NCBI RefSeq assembly: GCF_900451195.1
Contig: NZ_UGHR01000001.1
Span: 806,001-870,000 of the forward strand
DNA: 64,000 nucleotides
From: Iodobacter fluviatilis
GTDB lineage: Bacteria > Pseudomonadota > Gammaproteobacteria > Burkholderiales > Chitinibacteraceae
Direction: 5' to 3'
Below the pieces are notes generated by a model, which was not told the DNA's origin, searched no databases, and saw only the letters and a list, made by a program, of their open reading frames with translations. Below are positions 25,463 through 35,281 of this stretch, in pieces (positions within the stretch are counted from its first letter, which is position 1; each line of letters starts with the position of its first letter). The translations under genes were made by a program, and so were the position numbers.

Positions 25463-25890
25463 TCAAGCCAAAAGCTCATAAGAAGTACTTCGCCCACCCG
25501 ATTCGGATTTATGCAGCACGCCCAGATTTAGCAATTCGGTGATGTCTCTGAGTGCTGTATCGGTGGAGCACTTTGCGATGGCGGCTCATTTTTTTGAGGT
25601 GAGTTTGCCTTCAAAGCCATCCTGCAGACGGTTGAGCAATTTGATTTGCCTTTCATTGAACGATGTTGCCGACCAGCGCTGCCAGAAATTCGTTTTTACC
25701 AGCACGGCATCCAGCTTGAGTTAGGCTTGTGCCATGGCTTGGAGCAGGGTTTCAAGAACCCAACTTAGCCAGTGGGTGATATCCAGCGTGTCTTTCTGGT
25801 TTTTTCCAAGATGTCGTAACAGTTAGTTCGCGCCAGTAGCAAATCACTCACCACACGGGCAATTCTGCTATTCACCGCAAATATTGCGAT
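25463..25890 (-). pseudogene. Remnant of a Fic-family (AMPylase-type) gene
   Basis: Minus-strand frames contain recognisable Fic C-terminal text: RIARVVSDLLLART, then CYDILEKNQKDTLDITHWLSW, FWQRWSATSFNERQIKLLNRL, DTALRDITELLNLGVL and a final GGRSTSYELLA with stop at 25463. Two in-frame stops (before LKLDAVL and after KLTSKK), a join between LLART and CYDIL that removes intervening residues, and decay of the upstream Fic motif (the HPFxDGNGR region near 25880) show it is inactive. Fic enzymes transfer AMP or similar groups to proteins, often as toxins. Confidence 0.78.
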
Positions 25891-26073
25891 GATTAGGTAA
25901 GCTATTCGCCGCACGGTAGCACCCCGAAGCCGGTAACAAGTTGAATTACTATCTCCGCGTACCCAAAACTTTGTAATTTAGTTATTTAATACGGGCTTAA
26001 AATACGGATTGCTGGTATTTACCTGCCTTTCAATAAGCCCACCTTTTTAAAAAGTATCTAAACGAGCTTTAAT

Positions 26074-26655
26074 ATGCGCTTTCAAGGAAAAATCACCAGT
26101 TGGAAGGATGATCAGGGTTTTGGTTTTGTTGTTCAGAACGGCGGTGGAGAGCGGGCTTTTTTGCATATTAAGGCGTTTGAAAATCGTACTCAGCGCCCGG
26201 CAGAGGGCGATTTGATTACTTATGTGCAGGTGCGTGATGATAGGGGGCGGTTTCGGGCGGAGCAGGTTTGTTTTGTGGGGCAGCGCAGGGTGGCTGCGGC
26301 TGAATCTGGCCAAGGCTCTGGTTCTGTGATTTTGGCGTTGCTGTTTGCTGCGTTTTTAGTTTCGGCCTGCTTTATCGGGCGCTTGCCGTGGCTGATTGCT
26401 GGTGGCTATTTACTGATGAGCATCGTGGCTTTTATTGCTTACGCGTTGGATAAATCCGCAGCTAGAAATGATCGCTGGCGAACGCCGGAGAGCACTTTGC
26501 ATTTGCTGGCGCTGCTGGGTGGCTGGCCGGGGGCTTTGCTGGCGCAGCGGGTGCTTAGGCATAAGTCTAAGAAGGCTGCATTTTTACTGGTTTTTTGGGC
26601 TACGGTGCTGATGAATTGTGCGGCTTTGGCGTGGGTTTTGCTGCGCTGGCGCTGA
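26074..26655 (+). CDS. Cold-shock domain / DUF1294 membrane protein
   Basis: The 193-residue protein joins an N-terminal cold-shock domain (residues 1-67, with KDDQGFGFVVQNGG and FLHIKAF, the RNP-like nucleic-acid-binding motifs) to a DUF1294 membrane module (about 85-190). The latter has three to four hydrophobic segments and the family signature YALDKSAARNDRWRTPESTLHLLALLGGWPGAL. Cold-shock domains bind single-stranded nucleic acid; what DUF1294 does is unknown. A decayed half copy lies upstream at 25180-25398. Confidence 0.88.
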   Translation: MRFQGKITSWKDDQGFGFVVQNGGGERAFLHIKAFENRTQRPAEGDLITYVQVRDDRGRFRAEQVCFVGQRRVAAAESGQGSGSVILALLFAAFLVSACFIGRLPWLIAGGYLLMSIVAFIAYALDKSAARNDRWRTPESTLHLLALLGGWPGALLAQRVLRHKSKKAAFLLVFWATVLMNCAALAWVLLRWR

Positions 26656-27000
26656 GCTGTTGCAGGTGGTGCGCAAGTCATAATCAATGCACACCTTATG
26701 CAAAACCCGCGTGTAGATCAGGCTGGGCTGATTGGTTCAGTGGCTATGCTTGGCCGCCATCAATGTATTCCAGCCATAGTTGAATCCAGATTGGGGGCTG
26801 CGGGATGATGTGTTGGGTGCGGGCGAGATGGTCTGTTTCATGAAAGGACATGGTTTTTCCAAAAGATAATAAGTCAGCCCGCAACATCCTCTTTATGTTG
26901 CGTTGCAACATTGATGCGTATCAATTTCCTGACTGCTTTTTTTTGTTTTATGGCTAAATGTCCAATCCTTTTTTATGTGTATGAATTCACGTAATTGCAG
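26656..27000. other. Gap between DUF1294 gene and tandem repeat
   Basis: Only one weak candidate, the short minus-strand frame at 26744-26851, is seen. The remainder has no recognisable gene, and no clear terminator follows the DUF1294 gene. Confidence 0.4.
26744..26851 (-). CDS. Possible 35-residue small ORF
   Basis: A frame from ATG at 26849-26851 to TAG at 26744-26746 encodes MSFHETDHLARTQHIIPQPP followed by a Trp-rich WIQLWLEYIDGG. GGA lies about 8 bases before the ATG. Composition is protein-like but no family is recognised; it may also be chance or a gene remnant. Confidence 0.22.
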   Translation of the reverse strand: MSFHETDHLARTQHIIPQPPIWIQLWLEYIDGGQA

Positions 27001-27733
27001 CGTAACAAACAGGTGGTTTTCTTTAAAAAAAATGTAAATGCTCCATCAGCATTTGCGTGCTTATAGCCTCTTCTGTGATGGTTTAATGTTTGTCATGGCC
27101 GTGTGCATTTGTCGGGAATTTAGTAGCGTGGCAGGATCCCCGATCAAGGCACTTGGGATGACGGTTTTTTGCAGATTTATGCACAACATCAACTGCAAAT
27201 CCCCCCTGGCCCCCCTTTTACAAAGGGGGGAACAAGTGTGCTGCAGCGTAACAAACGGGTGTTTTTTTAAAAAAAATGTAAATGCTCCATCAGCATTTGC
27301 GCGGTTATAGCCTCTTCTGCGGTGGTTTAATGTTTGTTATGGCCGTGTGCATTTGTCGGGAATTTAGTAGCGTGGCAGGCTCCTCGATCAAGGCACTTGG
27401 GATGACGGTTTTTTGCAGATTTATGCACAACATCAACTGCAAATCCCCCCTGGCCCCCTTTTACAAAGGGGGGAACAAGTGTGCTGCAGCGTAACAAACG
27501 GGTGGTTTTTTTAAAAAAAATGTAAATGCTCCATCAGCATTTGCGTGCTTATAGCCTCTTCTGCGGTGGTTTAATGTTTGTCATGGCCGTGTGCATTTGT
27601 CGGGAATTCAGTAGCGTGGCAGGCTCCCCGATCAAGGCACTTGGGGATGACGGTTTTTTGCAGATTTATGCACAACATCAACTGCAAATCCCCCCTAGCC
27701 CCCCTTGTACAAAGGGGGGAACAAGTGTGCTGA
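27001..27733 (+). repeat. Three tandem copies of a 243-246-bp unit, each with a family-A palindrome
   Basis: Copies start at 27001, 27247 and 27490, each with CGTAACAAAC and each ending after a complete family-A unit (27197-27232, 27441-27475, 27686-27721). Copies differ at only a few positions, including one- and two-base indels, so the duplication is recent. Each has a short open frame of 70-90 codons beginning MLHQHLR, but the frame runs into the palindrome differently in each copy and no ribosome-binding site is seen, so I do not call it coding. Confidence 0.88.
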
Positions 27734-27765
27734 TTTGTGTAGATACTGTTTTTAGCTTTTAGCCT

Positions 27766-29040
27766 TTAGCGCATGGCAAATGCTTCGTGGTGAAAGCGCG
27801 GTGGTTTGCTCATTTGGGCTAGGTGCTCGCCGATGGCTTTGCCTAGGCTTTGCGGGCCGCAGTACCAGATATCGTCTAGGGTTTCGGCTTTGATTTCGGC
27901 GATATTCAGGCGTTGGCCTGCGTCGCTTTCTATCAGGTGCAGGCGCAGTTTTTTGGCTAGGCAAGCGGCTTGGATTTCTTCTAGGCGGGCGGCATCTTTG
28001 GCGCTTTTTACGCAGTAGTAAAAGTCGATTTGCTGGCCTTTAAATGCGGGGCTTTCTAGCCACGCTAAGAAGGGCGTAATGCCGATGCCGCCTGCGATCC
28101 ATGCCTGGTGCGGGCCGTGGCTAGCGCCATTAAAGCAGCCGTAAGGTCCTTCTATTATTACTTTTCCGCCTACTTTTAAATCCTGGGGCAGTGTGCGGGT
28201 GTAATCGCCCAGCGCTTTAATAATAAAACGCAGCTCGCCATTTTTGCGCGGGGCCGAGGCGATGGTGTAGGGGTGTGCGCCTTCGCTTGGATTAAAGCTG
28301 ACTAGGGCAAATTGGCCTGCTTGATGGCCGGGCCAGTGGCTATCCATTTGGCAAATCACTTCCAGCTGCTGGGCGGGTAGTGGGGTGATCTGGCTGATGT
28401 GGCCATTTACCTTGCGGCTTTTGCCGATTTTGCCGAGCAGTGAATAGATCGCACAGATTGATCCGCTCATCAGCAGCGCCGCCATGAGTGCGCCCACAGG
28501 CGTCAGCCACATGCTGCGTGGCATCAGGATCAGGCCATGAAATGCGCCCATTAAAAACAGCGGGGCGAATAGCTTATGCACTTTGCGCCAAAAGCGGTAA
28601 GGCACGGCGCGTAGCAGCGCCAAAATCACCATAGCCAGCACGGCCCAAGCGGCCCATTCACCCACATCTTTAGCAAAAGAGACCAGCGGGTCTTTAATGC
28701 CGCCGCTGCGCTTGATGCGCGGGGCGGCCCATTCCATCGCCATAACCAGCTTGGGGGATAATTTAACCAGCCAGTGCGATGCCAGCAAGATGCCTGCTGC
28801 AATGCCCAGCTGCTTATGCAGGCCGTACATTTTATCTAGCCCGCTCAGGGGTTTTTCTAGCCAAGCGGGGCGGGTGGCCAGCAGCATGGCGGCAGACATC
28901 ACCGTCATCAGTTGCACGCCGCTCAGCAGCACTAATTCATGCCGCCAATCCCAATAGCTGGCGGGAATACCGTTTTGCAGGTAGCTGCATAGGCTGTAGA
29001 GCAGGGTGCTAATCAGTAAGAGTATCGGTAAGGGTTTCAT
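27766..29040 (-). CDS. Ferric-reductase-like membrane flavohaem oxidoreductase
   Basis: The 424-residue protein has an N-terminal membrane part (about 1-215, six hydrophobic segments) with histidines typical of haem ligation in LHKQLGIAAGILLASHWLVKL and HKLFAPLFLMGAFHGL. It is followed by a ferredoxin-reductase-type module: the FAD-binding HPYTIAS (about 280), EGPYGCF, and the NAD(P)H-binding WIAGGIGITPFLAWL and WYCGPQSLG. Such proteins move electrons from NAD(P)H across the inner membrane to ferric iron or another acceptor. It is divergent from a TonB-like gene, which fits an iron-uptake role. Confidence 0.85.
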   Translation of the reverse strand: MKPLPILLLISTLLYSLCSYLQNGIPASYWDWRHELVLLSGVQLMTVMSAAMLLATRPAWLEKPLSGLDKMYGLHKQLGIAAGILLASHWLVKLSPKLVMAMEWAAPRIKRSGGIKDPLVSFAKDVGEWAAWAVLAMVILALLRAVPYRFWRKVHKLFAPLFLMGAFHGLILMPRSMWLTPVGALMAALLMSGSICAIYSLLGKIGKSRKVNGHISQITPLPAQQLEVICQMDSHWPGHQAGQFALVSFNPSEGAHPYTIASAPRKNGELRFIIKALGDYTRTLPQDLKVGGKVIIEGPYGCFNGASHGPHQAWIAGGIGITPFLAWLESPAFKGQQIDFYYCVKSAKDAARLEEIQAACLAKKLRLHLIESDAGQRLNIAEIKAETLDDIWYCGPQSLGKAIGEHLAQMSKPPRFHHEAFAMR

Positions 29041-29215
29041 AATGGCTTACTCGCCTTTAATTCTTGTTAATGCCCATATTGAATGCTTTGAATATGAATT
29101 GAAACTTAAGCGGCGTGGGTATTAATGGCGGCGTGCGCGGCGAATGAAAGAAGTTTACTGCCATACAGGCTGTGCCTTATGTAGAATGCCTCGCACAGTT
29201 TTCTATCCGAGCGCT

Positions 29216-30016
29216 ATGAATATTGCCGTATCACACGATTCTCAAAGACATTCGTCCTGGCTGTGGTACGGCTTAGCGGCTTCTGTTCTTGTACATCTTT
29301 TATTTTTGCTGCTGCCCGCTGCCGAGCCAAAGGCATTGCCACAGCAGGCCGGTAGCCAGGAAATTCAGCTGCAATTGCAGCCTAAGCCTGCACCTGCTCC
29401 AAAGCCCACGCCTGAACCCACACCTATTCCTACGCCGCCGCCGGTGATGACGAAAGCACCGCCCAAAGTAGCGGTGAAAAAAGATTACTCCGTGCCTGCT
29501 CGCCCAGCCAGCCAGGTGGCTAGCAAGGCACCCGTTAAAGAAGTGGTGATTGATGATTTGGGCGATGCGCTGGGGGGGAAGCCTAGCAGTAAGCCCGCAG
29601 AGCTTATTACTCGTTATGCCGATTTAAAGCCAAGAGAAGAAGATCAGCAGGAAAATGGCGCAACACGTGCGCAGCAAAGCGTGGATACCCAGGCGCTGTT
29701 TAATATCTGGGAGCCGCAAATTCGCAAGAAGGTAGAGCGAATCGGGCAAATGAATTTCCCAAAGGATGAATACGGGCGCTCAATGTTCGGTACTTTGCAG
29801 TTTAGGCTGGTGCTTAATGGCGATGGCAATATCGCATCGCTGACTTTAGAGCAATCGTCTGGCAACCCCGCTTTAGATGCTGCAGCGCTGCAGATTGTAA
29901 GGCGCTCCGCCACGTTTGGCCCGGTGCCCGTGCCGCTCTTGGATAAGCGCGGCCAGATTATGCTACTGCGCTACTATCAGTTTATTAATGAAAGAGCGGT
30001 GTGGGGTAGGTCTTGA
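29216..30016 (+). CDS. TonB-like energy transducer
   Basis: The 266-residue protein has one N-terminal membrane segment (WYGLAASVLVHLLFLLLP), a Pro/Lys-rich periplasmic linker (PKPAPAPKPTPEPTPIPTP), and a C-terminal TonB fold (GTLQFRLVLNGDGNIASLTLEQSSGNPALDAAALQIVRRS). TonB proteins pass energy from ExbB/ExbD to outer-membrane receptors for iron complexes. No exbB or exbD is adjacent. I chose the ATG at 29216 because upstream codons (MKEVYCHTGCALC) are unlike TonB N-termini. It is divergent from the ferric-reductase-like gene. Confidence 0.85.
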   Translation: MNIAVSHDSQRHSSWLWYGLAASVLVHLLFLLLPAAEPKALPQQAGSQEIQLQLQPKPAPAPKPTPEPTPIPTPPPVMTKAPPKVAVKKDYSVPARPASQVASKAPVKEVVIDDLGDALGGKPSSKPAELITRYADLKPREEDQQENGATRAQQSVDTQALFNIWEPQIRKKVERIGQMNFPKDEYGRSMFGTLQFRLVLNGDGNIASLTLEQSSGNPALDAAALQIVRRSATFGPVPVPLLDKRGQIMLLRYYQFINERAVWGRS

Positions 30017-30044
30017 GGAGTTGAGCTTGATGCCAACTAAATTT

Positions 30045-30346
30045 AAAAGACCTTTTGAGTGCCTTCGGCACGTTGTTTTTGGTGCAGTATCCCCGCAGGG
30101 GACTCCCTTTCTTGAACGGCCAAGAAAGGAAGCAAAACCGCAACTACCGAGCACGAAGGCCCCTGCGCTGCGGACAGCGGCGTTGTGTCAACTCGCTTCG
30201 CTCAAACACGAATTGACGACTACCCCACCCCGCTTGTTCCTCGCTCGGCATGTTTTCAGGGGGGGTAAAAGCCCCGTGCCAAGAGCGTGGTAATAACGTT
30301 TTTCGTTGCTAATGCAAAATTAATTTGCTTAGCCTATGGGGTAAGC
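30045..30346 (+). repeat. Family-C dispersed repeat, copy 1
   Basis: About 300 bp starting near AAAAGACCTTTT...GTGCCTTCGGCACG and containing the TTCTTGAACGGCCAAGAAA hairpin, CACGAAGGCCCCT, a GCTTGTTCCTCGCTCGGC block and a terminal GCTTAGC...ATGGGGT. Other copies are at 34908-35155, 39181-39445 and 43104-43437. No plausible gene. Confidence 0.75.
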
Positions 30347-30406
30347 ATCCGCCATGGGATTGGCGCTGTGCCTGTGTGCAATGGTCACATTCTGAAATAT
30401 ACAGAC

Positions 30407-30432
30407 GAAAAAAAACAGGCTGAGCGCCTGTT
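30407..30432 (-). terminator. Intrinsic terminator after tRNA-Tyr
   Basis: On the minus strand AACAGGC-GCTCA-GCCTGTT is followed by eight T residues. Confidence 0.88.
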
Positions 30433-30444
30433 GATTTTGGTTTC

Positions 30445-30530
30445 TGGTGGGGGGGGAAGGATTCGAACCTTCGAAGGCTTAGCCGCCGGATTTACAGTCC
30501 GGACCCGTTGACCGCTGGGGTAACCCCCCC
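30445..30530 (-). tRNA. tRNA-Tyr (GTA)
   Basis: An 86-nt class II tRNA with encoded CCA. The acceptor is seven G pairing with seven C, the anticodon loop is ACTGTAAAT (GTA, Tyr), there is a long variable arm, and the T-loop reads GGTTCGAATCC. A strong terminator follows, so it is probably transcribed alone. Confidence 0.96.
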
Positions 30531-30741
30531 ACAGAGGCCCGAATAATACGACCCCTCCGGCCGCTTGTCAACGCCCTTTCTATCATTTAGTCATTTTTTA
30601 TTCATAAATCAGTCAGAAATAGCGGGTTTTCAGGGTTTGTATGCATCTGCATTGCAGCTTGGGCTCTTAAAGCGCAATGAACACGAAAGCGCTGCAGGCT
30701 GATAGACTGCCGCTATCCAGTTTCTACCTTTTAAAAATATC

Positions 30742-31098
30742 ATGATGAAAAATGCTTTAGGTGGCCTTGTTTACTCCACCGAACACGGCAAGATGTGCCC
30801 TGATTGCAGCCAGCCCATAGATGACTGTATCTGCAAAAAAGCGCCACGCCCTGTGGGCGATGGAGTGGTGCGTGTTTCTAGGGAAACTAAGGGCCGCAAG
30901 GGTAAGGGCGTCACGTTGATTAAAGGCGTGCCGCTGGATGACGATGAATTAGCCGTGCTGGCCAAGCAGCTGAGAACCCGCTGCGGCTCTGGTGGCACAG
31001 TCAAAGATGGCGTGATCGAAGTGCAAGGGGACCATTGCGACGTGGTGCTGGAATTCTTAAAGCCTAAGGGCTGGGTAGTGAAGCGGGCAGGGGGCTAG
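30742..31098 (+). CDS. yciH: SUI1/eIF1-like protein YciH
   Basis: YciH is the bacterial homologue of eukaryotic initiation factor 1 and influences start-site fidelity and stress-time translation. The 118-residue protein has an N-terminal CPDCSQPIDDCIC, resembling a zinc ribbon, and the C-terminal SUI1 fold with GRKGKGVTLIKG, CGSGGTVKDGVIEVQGDH and FLKPKGW. Length matches E. coli YciH (108). Start could be either of two adjacent ATG codons. Confidence 0.92.
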   Translation: MMKNALGGLVYSTEHGKMCPDCSQPIDDCICKKAPRPVGDGVVRVSRETKGRKGKGVTLIKGVPLDDDELAVLAKQLRTRCGSGGTVKDGVIEVQGDHCDVVLEFLKPKGWVVKRAGG

Positions 31099-31132
31099 GC
31101 GTCATGTTGTTCGCTTGAGGTGTTGGCTTTGC

Positions 31133-31236
31133 TTCCCCCTTAGAAAAAGGGGGATAGAGGGGGATTTGGTTTTTTGCAGATTGAAGCCCAACATCAAAGC
31201 AAATCCCCCCTAGCCCCCCTTTTACAAAGGGGGGAA
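31133..31236. repeat. Inverted pair of family-A palindromes with conserved spacer
   Basis: Units at 31133-31167 and 31201-31236 face each other. The 33-nt spacer begins GGTTTTTTGCAGATT and shares most positions with the sequence next to the units in 27001-27733 and, inverted, with the spacer at 9008-9047. Confidence 0.8.
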
Positions 31237-31282
31237 CTCAAGCAAAAGCGCGCTTCAAGACAGGGACTAAATTTAAAGCCTG

Positions 31283-31333
31283 GTTTTCTTCGTGAAACTC
31301 TGTGCCCTTCGTTGTTCAAGGTTTGGGTTTTTC
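31283..31333. repeat. Family-B repeat, right arm only
   Basis: GTTTTCTTCGTGAAACTCTG and a final TTCAAGGTTTGGGTTTTT match the right arm of complete family-B copies; the left arm is missing. Confidence 0.6.
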
Positions 31334-31341
31334 CCGTTTCT

Positions 31342-32211
31342 TTATTCTGCCAATAAAGCCGCTTGCAAGTATTCAATAAAGCGGCCGACTTTGGGGGGGA
31401 TAAAGCGGCTGCGGGGCGCGATGGCCCAGATGCCGTCTGTGAGTGCAAAGGGCTCCAGCACGCTAATAAGCTGGCCGTTTTGCAAATAAGCATCGACGTA
31501 ATAATCAGGCAATTGCACTAAGCCTAGGCCTTTGAGCGCCGCCTGCACTAGGCTGCTGCCGCTGTTGCAGCGCAAGCGCCCGCTGACGGATATTTCGCGG
31601 TGCTGCGTGCCTTCCTTAAATCGCCACATATTCACCGCGCCAATTAAGCACTGGTGTTGCTTTAGCTCGGCCAGAGTATGCGGGGTGCCGTATTGATCTA
31701 AATACTGCGGCGAGGCGCAAACATGGTGAATACGGCGGCCCAGCTGCGTCACCATCAGGGATGATTCATCCATCGGCCCTAGCCGGATCGCTAGGTCGAT
31801 ATGATCGGCCACCAGATCGGCCTTACGGTTATCTAGGATTAACTCTGCATTGAGTTGGGGGAAATCAATCAGGTATTGATGCAGGATGGGTGCCACCACG
31901 GTTTCGCCATAAAAAACGGGCGCGGTGATGCGTAATTTACCAACCGGCTTATCTTGCGTTTGCAGCAGCGCCAGCTCGGCCTCGTGCAGGCCATCGAGCA
32001 ACGGGCGGCAATACTGATAATAGAGCTGGCCTTGCTCAGTCAGGCTAACTTTACGCGTGGTGCGATGCAATAAACGCGCTGCAAGGCGCTGCTCTAGCGC
32101 GCTGACCTGGCGGCTAACTTGCGCCACTGACATCTCCAGCTTTTGCGCCGCCAGCGTAAAGCTTTGCGTTTCAGCCACGCTGATGAATTCAACAATTCCT
32201 TGCCATTGCAT
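31342..32211 (-). CDS. LysR-family transcriptional regulator
   Basis: The 289-residue protein has the LysR winged helix-turn-helix at residues 5-60 (FTLAAQKLEMSVAQVSRQVSALEQRLAARLLHR) and an effector domain with the TAPVFYGETVVAPIL opening. Length is typical. It is divergent from frmA, about 400 bp away across two family-A units. LysR genes often control the divergent gene, and neighbours of this type are common for glutathione-dependent formaldehyde dehydrogenase, so control of frmA-fghA is a reasonable inference. The inducer is unknown. Confidence 0.9.
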   Translation of the reverse strand: MQWQGIVEFISVAETQSFTLAAQKLEMSVAQVSRQVSALEQRLAARLLHRTTRKVSLTEQGQLYYQYCRPLLDGLHEAELALLQTQDKPVGKLRITAPVFYGETVVAPILHQYLIDFPQLNAELILDNRKADLVADHIDLAIRLGPMDESSLMVTQLGRRIHHVCASPQYLDQYGTPHTLAELKQHQCLIGAVNMWRFKEGTQHREISVSGRLRCNSGSSLVQAALKGLGLVQLPDYYVDAYLQNGQLISVLEPFALTDGIWAIAPRSRFIPPKVGRFIEYLQAALLAE

Positions 32212-33730
<1,519 letters not shown>

Positions 33731-33749
33731 TTTTTAGCCATAGCTTAGG

Positions 33750-33892
33750 AAACCCAAATCTTGAAACACGTAGGCCCAGAGAACACGGCGTTTCACGGAG
33801 AAAAGCGAAAGCTAGCTGTTTAGGTTTAGCCGCAAGAAACGGAAGTCATGACCTGTTTATTGGTTTTCTCCGTGTTTTAAGGTTTGGGTTTT
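33750..33892. repeat. Family-B repeat, copy 3 (complete), inside the frmA-fghA interval
   Basis: Left arm AAACCCAAATCTTGAAACACG and right arm TTTTCTCCGTGTTTTAAGGT plus TTGGGTTTT form an imperfect hairpin. It ends 22 bp before the fghA start codon. Confidence 0.75.
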
Positions 33893-33913
33893 CATTTAAT
33901 TGAAAGGATGCTT

Positions 33914-34753
33914 ATGTCTCTGGAATTGATCAGCAGTAACCGCAGCTTTGGTGGTTGGCATAAACGCTATAAGCATCAGGCCAGCAGCACTTCGTGCGAG
34001 ATGACGTTTGCGGTGTATTTGCCGCCGCAAACGGCGCAGGGGGGTAAGGTGCCGGTGCTTTACTGGCTGTCTGGCCTGACCTGTAATGATGAAAACTTTG
34101 CCACCAAGGCAGGCGCGCAGCGTGTGGCAGCGCAGCTGGGGATGGCTTTGGTGATGCCAGATACCAGCCCGCGCGGCAGCGATGTGGCCGATGCGGGGCG
34201 TTATGATCTGGGGCAGGGTGCTGGCTTTTATGTGAATGCCACCGAGGCACCGTGGCAGCGGCATTATCAGATGTACGATTATATCGTCAGCGAATTGCCT
34301 GCTTTGATCGAGGCGCATTTTCCTGTGACGAATCGTAAGTCCATCAGTGGGCATTCGATGGGCGGGCATGGTGCTTTGATGATTGCCTTGAAAAACCCGC
34401 AAGCCTATCGCTCCGCATCGGCTTTTGCGCCAATTGTAAATCCCGCCCAAGTGCCATGGGGTGAAACGGCGTTTAGTGAGTATTTGGGGGACGATAGAAG
34501 CGCATGGCTGCCTTACGACAGCTGCCATTTAATGCAGTACGCCACGCAGATGCTGCCGCTGCTGATTGATCAGGGCGATCAAGATAGCTTTATGCCACAG
34601 CAATTGCAGCCAGAGGCCTTAGAGAAAATTGCCTTGGCTAAACAGTGGCCATTTACCTTAAATATCCAGCCGGGCTACGACCACAGCTATTACTTTATCG
34701 CCAGTTTTATTGAAGCGCATTTACGTTTTCATGCGGATCATTTGGGGGCGTAA
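33914..34753 (+). CDS. fghA: S-formylglutathione hydrolase
   Basis: A serine esterase that hydrolyses S-formylglutathione to formate and glutathione. The nucleophile elbow [10 protein letters not shown], the oxyanion segment [13 protein letters not shown] and the late DQGDQDSF and GYDHSYYF (catalytic Asp and His) match the esterase D family. 279 residues is usual. I chose ATG at 33914 since GAAAGGA lies just 5 bases upstream; the longer frame starts inside the family-B repeat. It follows frmA on the same strand. Confidence 0.95.
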   Translation: MSLELISSNRSFGGWHKRYKHQASSTSCEMTFAVYLPPQTAQGGKVPVLYWLSGLTCNDENFATKAGAQRVAAQLGMALVMPDTSPRGSDVADAGRYDLGQGAGFYVNATEAPWQRHYQMYDYIVSELPALIEAHFPVTNRKSISGHSMGGHGALMIALKNPQAYRSASAFAPIVNPAQVPWGETAFSEYLGDDRSAWLPYDSCHLMQYATQMLPLLIDQGDQDSFMPQQLQPEALEKIALAKQWPFTLNIQPGYDHSYYFIASFIEAHLRFHADHLGA

Positions 34754-34768
34754 TTCATTTTAATAGTT

Positions 34769-34826
34769 AAAACCCAAATCTTGAACCACGGAGGACACAG
34801 AGAACACGGAGTTTCACGGAGAAAAA
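34769..34826. repeat. Family-B repeat, left arm only
   Basis: AAAACCCAAATCTTGAACCA, CGGAGGACACAGAGAACACG and GAGTTTCACGGAGAAAAAC are the canonical left arm. No right arm follows. Confidence 0.7.
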
Positions 34827-34907
34827 CAGGATTTGAATTAAATTTGTTTCTTTGGCTTTTAAGTATTTTAAAATGAATTAATCTGAATTTTTATCGCCGC
34901 TAGTAGC

Positions 34908-35155
34908 ATGGGGCTTAAGTCACCCCTTGAAGCACGCCGAAGCGAGGAATAAGCGGCTCGGGGTTTCGGAAAAGGGGTAGCGAGGCAGCGAGCGAGCAGC
35001 CTTTTTCGCCGAGCCGATTATCCGCAGTGAGGGGCCTTCGTGCTGGTCGGGGCGGCCTTCTTTGCTTACTTTCTTGGCCGTTCAAGAAAGTGAGTCCCAC
35101 GCGGGGGAATCCCGCACCAAAATCAACGTGCCGAAGGCACTAAAAAGCTAGCTTT
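34908..35155 (-). repeat. Family-C dispersed repeat, copy 2
   Basis: Inverted relative to copy 1. It contains AAGCACGCCGAAGCGAGGAA, GAGGGGCCTTCGTGC, TTTCTTGGCCGTTCAAGAAA and CGTGCCGAAGGCAC in that order. A 61-codon open frame (MGLTFLNGQESKQRRPP type) recurs in copy 3 but merely reflects the repeat. Confidence 0.78.
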
Positions 35156-35171
35156 CGATGCATCAAATCAC

Positions 35172-35241
35172 AAAAAAAAACGCGGGCCCCACTCGCCCTT
35201 TAAGATTCATCATCTTATAGGGCGGGTGAAACCCGCGTTTT
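35172..35241 (-). terminator. Long hairpin terminator of ppa, built from a GGGCGGGTGAAACCC repeat
   Basis: On the minus strand AAAACGCGGG...CCCGCG closes a nested stem (CACCCGCCC with GGGCGAGTG) around an AT-rich loop and is followed by nine T residues. The core GGGCGGGTGAAACCC motif also occurs near 39493-39513 and 43076-43092. Confidence 0.72.
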
Positions 35242-35281
35242 ATCGTGCATCTATCGGCAGGGCTTTCCCGCCGAGTATTAA

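Noticed and set aside
27038..27762. Three similar short frames starting MLHQHLR
   Set aside because: They follow the tandem repeat, lack ribosome-binding sites and end differently after indels in the palindrome, so selection for coding is not apparent.
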